Program-made: the position numbers and the translations under genes
Part shown: one piece after another, positions 46,545 to 57,319 of the stretch
Position numbering within the stretch: position 1 is the first letter of the stretch
Layout of the letters: each line of letters starts with the position of its first letter
The notes under the pieces: generated by a model
Told to the model about the DNA's origin: nothing
Seen by the model: the letters and a program-made list of their open reading frames with translations, nothing else
The model's database searches: none
Origin: Maniola hyperantus
Taxonomy: Eukaryota > Arthropoda > Insecta > Lepidoptera > Nymphalidae
Direction: 5' to 3'
Length of the DNA: 64,000 nt
Assembly (NCBI RefSeq): GCF_902806685.2
Contig: NC_048542.1
Span: 7,424,533-7,488,532 of the forward strand

Positions 46545-46935
46545 GGGGTGTTACGGATATTCGCATCCGCATCCGCAAATGCGGAACATTCGCATTAATT
46601 CAGACATCCGCATCCGCATCGATTGATGCGAACCTTTTACGGATGCGGATTCATATTAGCAACAAGTAACGACCTGCAAAGAAAGTCGGCGGGGCCAGAG
46701 TAGCGCGTGCCTCGAGCGTGTTTGCTAGTTGATATCTTTGTTAGCTAATTGACCAATCAAAAAGTGTACAATGGTACCCAACAGGGATGTTACGGATATT
46801 CGCATCCACATCTGTAAATGCGGAACATTCGCATTAATTCAGACATCCGCGTACGTATGTGTACTTCTAATAATCCGCATCCGCATCCGCTTCTGCGGAT
46901 GTCAAAATGTTGTCATCCGCAACAATCCTAGTAGG
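46545..46935 (+). mobile_element. hAT-like ends with GGATGCGGATG repeats, two direct units
   Basis: AGGGGTGTTACGGATATTCG at 46543 and AGGGATGTTACGGATATTCG at 46782 each open a unit containing AATGCGGAACATTCGCATTA. Many GCATCC/GGATGC repeats follow and a worn inverted end (CATCCGCAACAATCCTA) closes at about 46931. Confidence 0.5.
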
Positions 46936-47224
46936 TACTTACCTACTCACTTCAACCGCGCGAAGCTTACAAGCACAATTTATTTTGTTTACCCTTCAAT
47001 AAATAGATAACTCCAATAAAAGGTTAATTAAAAAGAAAAGTACCTTTTACGTTTCTGAATAAATAAATAATTTAGGCAGTAAAATTTGGAAATATTTTCG
47101 TTGCATAGGAAAAATTAAAAAAAACATGATTAAAAAAAGTTTTCAGAGCTGATTTTTTAATTGCCAAATAAACTTTAACTAGCGAATAAACTTTACATTT
47201 TGGTAGATGTTTGAGACAAAAACT

Positions 47225-47340
47225 GTCAAACTGTCGGATTATTCCTCGTCAAAATCGGTTAAACGGATGAACCGGGACAAGTTAGCAGACAGACAGACAC
47301 TTATTCACATTATACATATTAGGTAGGTAGTATGGATAAC
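47225..47340 (+). repeat. Family ii retro-element tail
   Basis: GTCAAAATCGGTTAAACGGA, GTTAGCAGACAGACAGACAC and a TAGGTAGGTAG end. Confidence 0.55.
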
Positions 47341-47344
47341 ATTA

Positions 47345-48100
47345 TAAAAGGTAAGTGCATGTAAACAAACATGATAATTTAGGATCATTATTCTTAAATC
47401 GAACGTCACAAATGAACATCACAATGACGGTCAAGTCAACGCGTTACACATGTGACGTAACGAATCTTAAATGTGGGTTAAATTAATAAAAAACATGGCC
47501 ACGCCTGCGCACGCACACTAGCGTGCAGTGAAAGTGCCTTCAATAATGTTATTGTCATTCAGAGCTTGTCCGTCGGAGCGCGTGGACGTGTGATACGTCA
47601 CGCATGCGTCACGCAAAGAGCATGAGACATGACTTTTCAAGATGACTGAGATTATTATTAACAGACGATGGAAACGGAAGATAACGAAACGACGCGTGTC
47701 TGTAACATCAAAAGTAGAGACAACTTTTTTTACATAAATTCACCCACGCAAATCTAAATAAGGTATTTATAGAAATGGCATCTGCGGCCTTCGAAATAAT
47801 TTGATAGCACGTAATAAGCAACGTAACTGCAAATTATTCGTCTATTTTTACATTAACGTGCACTAATGTTTCTAAACATCTACATATGTGGCGACTAACA
47901 TCATCTCTTATTTCTATACCTATCTTTTGTAAGAACACCTTACTGACCTTACTGTAAGTTGCAATAAAACAGGATGCACTTGCCACGCAAGACTCTGACG
48001 AACACTTATAAGCTCTACTACAGAACTAACCTAATAGTCCTACTAACGTTTAGCAAAAGTTCACTAGTGTGATGACATTGCACAGCGCAGTCAGCAGCAC
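47345..48100. other. Unassigned DNA with a CpG-rich patch
   Basis: 47500-47620 is locally rich in CG dinucleotides (GACGTGTGATACGTCACGCA and similar). No gene start is supported. Confidence 0.3.
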
Positions 48101-48101
48101 T

Positions 48102-48270
48102 GCCCCCCAATTGTGTAAGAATAACCATTTCATGGCTATCGCAATCGTCCAGAATTCTGCCCTTTGATTGGCTGTGAAAAAATGTAAACAGCGAATCAAC
48201 CAATCAAAGGGCAGAATTTCTTGACGATTGCGATAGCCATGAAATGGTTATTCTTACACAATTGGGGGGC
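48102..48270. mobile_element. Fold-back element with near-perfect 70-bp arms
   Basis: GCCCCCCAATTGTGTAAGAA to GCAGAATTC-type sequence and CTTTGATTGG at the left mirror CCAATCAAAGGGCAGAATTT to ACACAATTGGGGGGC at the right, with very few mismatches. The loop is about 30 bp. Confidence 0.78.
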
Positions 48271-49710
48271 TGGTAGTTGAACTCGTAGTGATTTCGCGGG
48301 GAAGTATTATTGCTACTATGTACATTGTACAATTCGCATTGCCATAAGGTAACAAAATATAAAACTTGCCAAAACATTTTTGCTAGCGGCTACGAGTTAC
48401 GACAAAAAGTTTTCGTAGCGTCACCGTAGCAAGTTGTTGTCTACTCGCAGTAAACTGTAAACTTGAGACGTAGGTATTATCGGAGTATATTGTACTTGTA
48501 TGTGCGTAAACTGTATTTTTTATTTTATTGATTTATTTGTAATCAACAGGCGGACAACAGCAATCAGCATAATAAAAGTGTAACAATTTAACACGGTTTA
48601 TTTGAGTGTAACGAGATAAAAACTTTGAAATAATTTAAATTTAAATTATAATTGTGTAAGTGAATAAATCCAATGACTGGTACCTATGAGTTTTGAAAAA
48701 GGTAATCACTGAGTTTTTTTTGGTTCTTCTCAGTAGAAATTACTTTCCGAACAGGTGGTGGTATAAGAGCGATAAGCTAGCGCACATACATAATGCAATT
48801 TTATTTTTTTTATTTTTTATCACGTAGGTATGACATTTTCATTTTTGTGAACAACCACAAGTCACGACTCGACTATTTTTGATTAAAAAGGTCGATTTAG
48901 GATATTATGTTCAATAAAACTAGGTCAAATATAATGTTCAATCCAAATTTAAAATCTTGAATACAAATTCGTAAAAAATATTATGTTTCAACGGTTTTCC
49001 CACGCACCACGAAACTTAGTCATCGCTTATCTTGATTGGGCTATCTCAAGTGTCGAGAAAATTGACCGTTTTTACTTTTACAGGTGACTTTTCCATTATG
49101 TCACAGTTTACGAATGTTTTAATAGCTAGTCTACAAATTAACAACTCTTGATGATTTAAGCGTGATAAAAATATAAATAAGTACTTATATTATACCCATA
49201 AGAAAGGAATTGATAATATGGTTTATCTGTACTATCTATGTCGGGACAGACTATAGTCAGTATTACACATAGCGTAATGCGTAGTTAAAATTAACTACCT
49301 AAGTAAGGCCACGTAGTCAAGTAATGAAACCAGCCAGCCTACCGAAGTTGCAAAGCAGCTGCGCTATGATGATCGCAATCACTCTGATTAGCTGACACTC
49401 TCTTATTATTGACTAATGTAATGTTACTCTAGCCAATCACAACAATAGGGATAAGTATGACTACTAGTCAAATTAGCAACGCTAAGTTTTTGGTAGCGTT
49501 GGTTGGCTGGTTACACCCTGTATTTGACAAGTCAATTGACGTCTGTCAGACTGCGCCCACCTTGCGTGTCGCAGATCGTGCGGCTCGCAGTCTCCTTGTC
49601 GCCGCGTCGCGAGCAGAGGCTTATTGACGACGGGTTCAAAACTAGTCGGGCACACTCCAACTAATACGTGAGTTCAACCGTCAGAAATGTATGTCAATAA
49701 ATTCAGGGAT
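48271..49710. other. Unassigned DNA
   Basis: It includes a worn LINE end at about 48715-48770 and a GC-rich patch at 49545-49640. Nothing else is assignable. Confidence 0.3.
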
Positions 49711-49711
49711 T

Positions 49712-50066
49712 TGCTGCATCAATCACTATAACAATCTCAATTGTTGTGATGGGCTGAGTTTATGGTATTCTTGTTGCAACAATGGATTGTGGCCAATAGC
49801 AGAGATAATTTATATAAATAAATTATCTCTGCCAATACCGAGCGAGCATCAACCAGTCAGAGGTGATTGCGATCGTGACATTGTAGCTGTAATTTTACCG
49901 TAATCGAACTCAGCCTATTGCCGTACGTCGACAGCTACAATGTGACGATCGTAATCACCTCTGACTAGCCGATACTCACTCACGGACTGAAATGCATTAT
50001 TGCATTAAGAATATAATAGGTTCAGCCAATCACAACAATTGAGAGTGTAGCAATGATTGATGCAAC
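49712..50066. mobile_element. Fold-back MITE with nested palindromes
   Basis: The outer arms CTGCATCAATCACT...CTCAATTGTTGTGAT mirror ATCACAACAATTGAGAG...GATTGATGCAAC. Inside, CCAGTCAGAGGTGATTGCGA mirrors CGTAATCACCTCTGACTAG. A small AATTTAT palindrome lies at about 49806-49828. Confidence 0.68.
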
Positions 50067-50755
50067 TTTTTTGCAATCATCCCTTCTGGCGATATTGTGC
50101 ACTTGACAGCCAAACGACAAAAGTTTGGCATCATAAGCACTAGTGACTATTTGTTCTCCTTATCAGCAGAATGTAAGTAGCTGTTAACTATTTAGGATTT
50201 CACATGGTTTTTGTAGGTCAGCGTTTTTTTAAGTCTAGTCTGAATGATGTTCATATTATCGGATGGTAAAAATTCGTGATTAACCCTGAAGATTGTTCTG
50301 TAATAATTTAAAGCAAAAAAAATATTTCTTTAACACAAATGAATATTATTGCCTGAAATTAAGAGAGGAGTTGTATTTTTTAGCGTGCCTACATTTTCAC
50401 CAAGAGAGCGTTTGACTACTTTTTTATGCGGAAAACAGCGATATGTATGTGGAAAATCAATAAAAAAATTGTAAAGCATTGTCTCAGCGACAGTCTCTTT
50501 CTTAAGGTCGATGTACATTATTTTCTGCCGCGTACTGTACTAGTGGGTGGCAGAGATGTACGAGCGTGACAGAATGTTCTAGAATTTTTTGGAATTTTCA
50601 AGAAGCTCACACAGTGATCTAATGACAATTTCACTTAGGTGAATTAATACTATTATTTAGAGATGAAACTTTAACATTTCACAAGGACCACATTAATTAA
50701 CATTTTAGTCTTTAGATTAGTTAAGCCCACCTGTGAGAAGCTGGGGCGAGTCAGC
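50067..50755. other. Unassigned DNA
   Basis: No gene or named repeat recognised. Confidence 0.3.
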
Positions 50756-50987
50756 TAATATAAATATATAAAAGGAAAAGCTGACTGACTGACTGACTGA
50801 CTGACTGATCTATCAACACACAGCTCAAACTACTGGATGGATCGGGCTGAAATTTGGCATGCAGATAGCTATTATGACGTAGGCATCCGCTAAAAAAGGA
50901 TTTTTGAAAATTCAACCACTAAGGGGGTAAAATAGGGGTTTGAAATTTGTGTAGTCCACGCAAACGAAGTCGCGAGCATAAGCTAGT
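50756..50987 (-). repeat. CAGT-tailed retro-element copy (family i)
   Basis: AAAAGGAAAAGCTGACTGAC with (CTGA)n at 50775-50806, CTAAGGGGGTAAAATAGGGG and CGAAGTCGCGAGCATAAGCT. Confidence 0.72.
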
Positions 50988-51363
50988 TGAACAATAAAAG
51001 AACAATAAAAACTAGTGTTAGCAAGTACTAGTAGGGAACTCTCTCGATGGACTATCAATATATCAGGTATGTTTGTTTGTTTGTCAGATAACGCATGTGT
51101 GTCACTGCTATCGGCATGCCCTAAATAGTGCCACTCGACATTGTAGTTTTTAACTATTCACTAGTTATAGTTAACACTACTACGATATATTTATTGTCTT
51201 GCGCAATGCATTTAATGAATGACCAGATAAATTATTTAATTTTAACTTTTTTACAGTTGCTTTTTCAATCTCCAAATGGAAGTAGTAAGTATCTAACAAT
51301 TACTCCTACCTATCAAATTTGAAATTTTGACATCACAAGAAAAAATAATTGGTGATAAAAATT

Positions 51364-51509
51364 AAGACCTTGCAGCCGCACTCAGAGTCGCTAATCGTTA
51401 CTTAAGATTGAGTTAAAACGAGACAGATTTATGTGAGAGATATAGCTCTGTCTCGTTTTAACTAAACTTAAGTATCGATTAAGCGACTCTGAGTACGGCT
51501 GTAAGTCTT
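51364..51509. mobile_element. Fold-back MITE, copy 1 of a two-copy family
   Basis: CAGCCGCACTCAGAGTCGCT then ACTTAAGATTGAGTTAAAAC mirrors GTTTTAACTAAACTTAAGT then AGCGACTCTGAGTACGGCTG. The internal motif GAGTTAAAACGAGACAGATT also occurs at 59579-59717. Confidence 0.7.
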
Positions 51510-51774
51510 TGAATGGGCCTAATTATTTTAACTGGCGAATATCAGTTAAATAAGTATTTACACGTGAAATTACTCATGAAATTAATGTCATGAAACAAAT
51601 TTCCTGCCACTAATTTCATAATGCAAATTAGGCAAGAAATAAAGGATTAAATAGAATCCTACAGAACGCTCAACACTAAAATTCAATATGATAAGCATTT
51701 TATTATTACTTTTTTTAATGAAAATATAACAATAAAACTTAAAGGTAAGCCTTTTTAGCGCTTGCTAGTTATTA
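51510..51774. other. Unassigned AT-rich DNA
   Basis: Nothing assignable. Confidence 0.3.
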
Positions 51775-51930
51775 GATGATGCCCGCAACTTCATCCACGT
51801 AGGTTTAGGTTTTTTTTAAATCTCGTAGGAATTCTTTGATTGAAAGAAGCCATGTCCATTTCCGACATGCAAACTATCCCTGTACTTCGTCAAAATCGGT
51901 TCAACACAATGACTAATTTCGCAGACGCTA
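51775..51930 (+). repeat. Family ii retro-element fragment
   Basis: GATGCCCGCAACTTCATCCA, TCTCGTAGGAATTCTTTGAT and GTCAAAATCGGTTCAACAC. Confidence 0.58.
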
Positions 51931-52344
51931 ATAGGTTTGAATCTTAAACCTACCCCTTATTTTACTCCCATACTTACAAAAGGTAATTAAAAAAGAATTT
52001 ATAAACAAAAGATCGGATCGGATCTTGAAATAAAATACTAAAACATTGTCTAGAATACAAACATTGGGATTGCTTCAAAAACCTAAATCATATTGTGAAC
52101 AACGTGAGCTCAAATTTCAAAGAAAAAGAAAACTTGGAAAAACTTTTGCGAAACACTCGCGAAGGAAACTCAAGAAATGTAGAGTTAATTAAAACTCATT
52201 TCATAATTTTGGTATTAGTTTTATTATGTAAACATTAACGAGGCACGTATAAACTTGTAAACCACATACTCATGAGTGATATGGTCTTAGGATTCCGTAT
52301 TCCCGGCAGTAACAATCTCACTGGTACTATACTGGTATATAATA
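51931..52344. other. Unassigned DNA
   Basis: Nothing assignable. Confidence 0.3.
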
Positions 52345-52480
52345 ATCGTTAACCGATAGACGTCACAGCTGGACATAAGTCTAATTAGTAAGAACTTCCA
52401 CACATCACGGTGTTACGCCGCCTGGATCCAGCGGCTCCCTGTGACACGTTTGCTGCATACCTACTTAGTGAGGCGAGGTC
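52345..52480 (-). pseudogene. LINE C-terminal remnant
   Basis: The reverse strand reads VTGSRWIQAA, then a stop, HRDVWKF and DVYRL, matching the C-terminus at 53085-53315. It is broken and truncated. Confidence 0.55.
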
Positions 52481-52540
52481 CAACGTTTCGCTCAGTGCAA
52501 GGTCGTTATTTACATCTTGGGACCCATCCTCGATCGGTTT

Positions 52541-52905
52541 TTAGGGTTCCGTACCTACCTCAAAAGGAAAAAGGAACCCTTATAGGATCACTTCGTTGTC
52601 TGTATGTCTGTCTGTCAGACTGTATGTCTGTCTGTCGTATCCGCCAAGAAACCTACACACATGAAATTTGCCAGGTAGGTAGGTCTTCAAGCTTCTCTTT
52701 AGCAGGCGTAAAGAGAAAATCCGAAAACCGTGAATTTGTGGTCACATCACAAATAAATTAAAATGTGTTCATGAGCAAATAATAGTATTTTCAACTTTTA
52801 AATTAAGATTACTATATCAAATGGGGTATCATATCATACCTGTACATTCCAAATCGTGCAAAATGTCAAAAAATACGACTGTAGTACGGAACCCTCGGTG
52901 CGTCG
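52541..52905 (-). mobile_element. GGGTTCCGTA element, short variant
   Basis: TTTAGGGTTCCGTACCTACC, GTCTGTCTGTCAGACTGTAT, CGAAAACCGTGAATTTGTGG and AGTACGGAACCCTCGGTGCG. The outermost CGCACTTGGCCGG end is missing. Confidence 0.72.
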
Positions 52906-53084
52906 TACGATGTGCGTAGATGATAATTTCCTCATGACAGTGGAACTCATAAGTACTAATCTCGTATAGGCTGACTTCCGGGATATCTTCGGTATCTTAG
53001 TGTCGGGTCAATTTGGCTTTAGGATCTCAACGCACATATTATAATATTTGACATTTACAACGGGTTGCGAAGCTGAAGTGGCAA

Positions 53085-53315
53085 TGGCCGCCACACGATC
53101 GGAAAACCGATAGACTTTGGGGTCTCAAGGTGCTGGAATGGCGACCTCGCACCGGGAGACGCAGCGTTGGAAGACTCCCACTAGGTGGACGGCCGACATC
53201 AGACAAGTCGCAGGAAACCGCTGGATTCAGGCGACGCAAGACCGTGGCGTGTGGAAGTCCCTACAAGAGACCTTTGTCCACCAGTGGACGTCTATCGGTT
53301 GATGATGATGATGAG
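53085..53315 (+). pseudogene. RTE-like LINE C-terminus with one frameshift
   Basis: One frame reads VLEWRPRTGRRSVGRLPLGG. A shift near 53178 continues PTRWTADIRQVAGNRWIQA and VWKSLQETFVHQWTSIG, followed by TGATGATGATGATGA. This is the conserved end and microsatellite tail of lepidopteran endonuclease/reverse-transcriptase ORFs. Only the C-terminus remains. Confidence 0.72.
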
Positions 53316-53620
53316 TAGGATTGCTTGATCCTACGAACGTGTTACGTTTTCGGCGAAATGTAGCACGTTTAAACTCCGGCGATACGGCTTCATCCACGTG
53401 GTCGCCGTGTCGGGTTCAACGTGAACACTGAACAGTCCCGAACGGTATCAACGTGATTTTGTTTACTTACTGCTTTTGTTTCGCTTCTTTTCCCAACTTT
53501 ACTGTGGAAGCCCCGGAAGTGGCGAAAAGGGGAAAGAGTTCTCAAACAATCTACTCGTAACAGTTGCAAATGGTTTGGACTAATATAATACTTTACTAAC
53601 TATGTGCTAACTATTAACTA
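53316..53620. other. Unassigned DNA
   Basis: Nothing assignable. Confidence 0.3.
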
Positions 53621-53742
53621 GGTACGCGACACAACGCCCCGCACAGCCGCTAACCCGGTGCGGGCAAACGCGGGTCACGTGCAGGTGTGCAGGGCGTCCC
53701 CCCGCCTCAAACCCCGATTGCCATCTGAATCTGTCGCGGACT
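53621..53742 (+). mobile_element. GC-rich hairpin element, copy 4 (left arm deleted)
   Basis: GGTACGCGACACAACGCCCC skips most of the left arm. The core CTAACCCGGTGCGGGCAAAC and the right arm CCCCGATTGCCATCTGAATC then TGTCGCGGAC are kept. Confidence 0.68.
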
Positions 53743-53873
53743 GTGTACCCACGATATATGTACCCACACCAAAAGTGTCAAAACCTTTCAGTTAAAACCC
53801 CATACACTTTTTGACAAATAACAAGGTTGCTACTTTTGCATACGCATCTTATAGATAAGCAAATTATCGATAA

Positions 53874-54065
53874 CTAGCTTATGCTCGCGACTTTGTTCGC
53901 GTGGACTACGCAAATTTCAAACCCCTATTTTACCCCCTTAGGGGTTGAATTTTCAAAAATCCTTTCTTAGCGCATGCCAAATTTCAGCCCGATCCGTCCA
54001 GTAGTTTGGGCTGTGCGTTGATAGATCAGTCAGTCAGTCAGTCAGTCAGTCAATCAGTCACGTTT
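53874..54065 (+). repeat. CAGT-tailed retro-element copy (family i)
   Basis: ACTAGCTTATGCTCGCGACT, CCCCTTAGGGGTTGAATTTT and (CAGT)n at about 54028-54058. Confidence 0.72.
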
Positions 54066-54076
54066 TATATAATTAG

Positions 54077-54412
54077 ACTAGCTTATGCCCGCGACTTCGT
54101 CCGCGTGGACTATACAAATTTTAAACCCCTATTTTACATCCTTAGGTTTGATTTATAACTATGAGATTTTAACATAAGCTTAAAATATGTCATACTGCTA
54201 ATTGAAAAAATATTAACTACAAAACTTCTTTATCGACACTTCAAAACTGACAGACTTTCATACAAAACTTCAAACCCCTATTTTACCCCTTTAGGGCTTG
54301 AATTTTGAAAAATCCTTTCTTAGCGGACGCCTACGTTATAATAGCTATCTGCGCGTTGATAGATCAGTCAGTCAGTCAGTCACCTTTTCCTTTTATATAT
54401 ATAGATTTACGG
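54077..54412 (+). repeat. CAGT-tailed retro-element copy with internal extra segment
   Basis: The head GACTAGCTTATGCCCGCGAC is followed by TTTACATCCTTAGG and about 110 bp of foreign AT-rich DNA. The element body then restarts (CAAACCCCTATTTTACCCCT) and ends in (CAGT)n. Confidence 0.65.
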
Positions 54413-54514
54413 ATAGAATGCTTTTCTCAATAATTACGGCCGTAAATGAGCTAAAGTCTTAATCACTCTAGGTATAATTATCAGATCAATTTTGTAAAGT
54501 AAGTAGGTATATCA

Positions 54515-54807
54515 GTACCCGTAGTATAAGATTTTACGTCTCACCAAACGTTGCTAGAATTCGAGAATCGAAACACAATAACATCAAAGTAAAATGGACC
54601 TAAAGAGCCTTGAATTGAAGTCAAAAATCCAATGCCACTGATTTTAATTTCGCAACGTTTCCGCTTGGAGCGCTGGCTGTAGATGTGTAGACAAACTTGA
54701 GCTTTAAAACAAGGACTTTAAGATCCAGTATACTATAACGCAGAAGTGTTTCGACTCTCGAATTCTAACAACGTTTGGTGTGACGTAAAATCTTATACTA
54801 CGGGTAC
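54515..54807. mobile_element. Fold-back MITE, GTACNCNTAGTA family, copy 2
   Basis: The ends GTACCCGTAGTATAAGATTT and the same inverted continue into TTACGTC and CACCAAACGTTG. The internal order (GACCTAAAGAGCC, GCAACGTTTCCGCTTGGAGC, GACAAACTTGAGCTTTAAA) is inverted relative to 38359-38648. Confidence 0.72.
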
Positions 54808-55061
54808 AGTAACTATTGTGTTTCTCAATTCAATAATTATATTGGTTAAAAAATCGAGATCAATCAACTAGGTACCTGCTGTTGGCGAAATGTTTTTTGC
54901 ATGTATCATACGTTCTATGGGAATGTAGAGAATGTAGGCTCACACACAAACTACGAGTATTATCATTCGCTGGGTTCATATTATGTCATTATTAATAGCC
55001 CATGCTACTATGATTAAATTATTACTATGATTTAATAATACCAATCAGTACCTATTACTTA

Positions 55062-55294
55062 ACTAGCTTATGCTCGCAACTTCGTCCGCGTAGATTATAG
55101 GTAGGTACACAAATTTCAAACCCCTATTTTATTCCCTTAGGCTTTGAATTTTCAAAAATCTCCAATCTCATGATTAGTCTCTACTAATCTAGATCTTAGT
55201 CTCTACTAGACTAGATCTCTCCGTCCAGTAGTTTGAGCTGTGCGTTGATAGATCAGTCAGTTAGTCACCTTTTCGTTTTATATATTATATTCAG
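55062..55294 (+). repeat. Family i retro-element copy, worn
   Basis: ACTAGCTTATGCTCGCAACT, a small CTACTAATCTAGATCTTAGT local duplication, GTTTGAGCTGTGCGTTGATA and a short (AGTC)n tail. Confidence 0.62.
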
Positions 55295-55539
55295 ATTATG
55301 CATTAGAACGTTCAATTCAAACGGCTTATCTTTAATCAAAACCGAAATAATTCGTAATTACAGGCTTTCGTCTCATAAAGTTCTATCAATATTTCAGTAG
55401 GTACCGTATATTTTGCTGCAGGCCAATGTTTGTTCCAATTCTAAAGTTTGGATGTGAACTAGATTTTCTACAGATAATCTAGATTATTATTGTATTGATT
55501 TTGGTGTTTACCAGCCATGTTCCCGGCGACGCGCAGGGA

Positions 55540-55885
55540 TCTATTATTGCGGGGGGCTCGCAATTTCTTAGAAATAAAGAAATTCATAAAGGAACCAGAG
55601 TAACCGATATTATGTCGTTCAGTAGCAACTAATGGGCAGGACCAAGGGAAACATTTGGTATATCGAAAGACTGCTGTAGGTATATCGAAGAAATGTTGTG
55701 CTCTCAAGGGGCTGTTATGCAAACCTACCACAAGGAGAATTGTCGATATCAAACGAGTCGCAGGGAACTGCTTACAACTACTGTGCAGTAGTGGACATCG
55801 TTTGAAATACTAAACAAATGAATCATGATCAACCCATTGCCGGTTCACTAAAGAGCACGGGTCTCCACTCAGAGGAAATTTGCAT
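55540..55885 (+). pseudogene. LINE fragment followed by inverted SINE A tail
   Basis: AGAGTAACCGATATTATGTC (TRVTDI) and VAGNCLQLLCSSG resemble the LINE C-terminus. At 55822-55885 TCATGATCAACCCATTGCCG is the inverse of the SINE A tail. Confidence 0.45.
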
Positions 55886-56225
55886 CTGAAATACGATAAT
55901 AACAAAAATTAACAAAATGTAATAATTTTCTAGGACTGATAAATTAGTAACTTGTTCCTGTTAGTATGCCTCAAGTCAAACGAGCATATGAACCTATGTG
56001 ATGTCATTTCAATCGCTTCCCGATACAACATATTATGTAAAGAGCGTTCATTCATGATAATTATTTAATTCCGTCGCTTGAATCACAATTCAAAACTGAT
56101 AAGGGCAGGAAGGGTGATATTATTATTAATGCCAATGATGAGAACTATTATAACTTTGTCACATTAAAATTGTACAATCGTATCGAGATTTTAATCATCT
56201 AAGTCCTGAAACAATCGAAACTATA

Positions 56226-56366
56226 GTACGAGCGACGGGTCGAGAAGCACGGCATCGACCCGCACGGTCCCCGCGCTAACCCGATGCGGGATAGCGTGGG
56301 TGCCGTGCGGTTGTGCGGGGCGTCCCCTCGTCTTATACCCCGATTGCCTTCTCGACCTGTCGCGTA
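56226..56366 (+). mobile_element. GC-rich hairpin element, copy 5
   Basis: GTACGAGCGACGGGTCGAGA mirrors CTTCTCGACCTGTCGCGTA. The core is CGCGCTAACCCGATGCGGGA. Confidence 0.7.
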
Positions 56367-56388
56367 AATAGTTAGTGCATTTCTGCGA

Positions 56389-56665
56389 TCTCAGCTGTTG
56401 GTAATTGACGATGCGGTCTAAGCGTGCATTTCCATTGAAACGGAGCGGAGCGGAGACGTTTTCAATAGATCAATCAGGTTATTGTTAGATGACGTGATGA
56501 TTTTATCACGACGTCATCTCTCAACAGTCTGATTAGTCGAAAACACATGCATACGCTCACCATCTCTTCAGTGGAAACGTACTTTAAGAAACAGATGTAC
56601 AAATATGTAGTTTTTTAAACCCATACCCCGACTAGTTTCCACGCGGCATCGCGTGGCGGTAGGTA
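56389..56665 (-). mobile_element. SINE family C fragment split by a MITE
   Basis: TTGACGATGCGGTCTA (to 56420) and TAAGAAACAGATG...AACCCATACCCCGACTAG (from 56585) match consecutive parts of the SINE C at 27700-27790. Confidence 0.58.
56421..56584. mobile_element. TA-flanked fold-back MITE (Tc1/mariner-like target)
   Basis: The ends AGCGTGCATTTCCATTGAA and, inverted, AAGTACGTTTCCACTGAA enclose a GATGACGT/ACGTCATC core. The element sits between two TA (56419-56420, 56585-56586) where the uninterrupted SINE C has a single TA. Confidence 0.65.
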
Positions 56666-57056
56666 GGTACGTAGTACATAGAGTAACTGAACCATTTCCA
56701 TTTTTTAACAATGTCACCAATTTGACATACATCTACAAGTACGCTGGAAAAGGTGTGCAATGCAAAAGTACAGTAATTTTTTTGCCGTTTCGAAACGTCC
56801 GCGTCCAAACAAACGGGAATTAAAATTGACCTCTGTGGCTCTTCCATTCCACGTGATATTGGCGAAGTGCATTGTGCTGGTGTGACACTAATAAAAGCCA
56901 TAGAGCAAAATAAGAAGTAAAATTGACATTTTGTGTCAAATGGACTTCGTGTTGATACTATGATGACAGATATCTCATCAGTCATCACTAACATGACGCT
57001 CAGTACTGCTATCAGCGCCAAAATGGCAAAATCTAATTGCTGCGCTGCGGTAATAG
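56666..57056. other. Unassigned DNA
   Basis: The reverse frame across 56632-57066 lacks an ATG at its start and has no recognised homology, so no gene is called. Confidence 0.3.
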
Positions 57057-57059
57057 TAA

Positions 57060-57316
57060 GGCTCAATTTACACCGAAAAAGAATAGAAGCGAATTTCTTA
57101 AATATTATATAGCATATTGACTTCTATCTCCATCACGTAAAACATAAATTTCTACCGATAAAAGAAATTCTCGTGAAGTCGCGGGAATTCCCTCGCATTC
57201 CGGTGACTTTTTCATTTGGGCAAGAAGTTTATGTTTTACGAGGTGGAGATAAAAGTCACTATGCTATGTGATATTTTAGAAATTCGCTTCCATTCCCTTT
57301 CAGTGTAAATTGAGCC
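57060..57316. mobile_element. PIF/Harbinger-like fold-back MITE
   Basis: Terminal GGCTCAATTTACAC and its inverse are flanked by TAA on both sides (57057-57059, 57317-57319). The long arms also pair (TTGACTTCTATCTCCATCAC against GAGGTGGAGATAAAAGTCA). Confidence 0.68.
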
Positions 57317-57319
57317 TAA

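Noticed and set aside
56632..57066. 144-residue reverse-strand open frame with a hydrophobic N-terminus
   Set aside because: It starts with TTG inside a MITE border. The first ATG lies well inside the hydrophobic stretch and there is no recognised homology.
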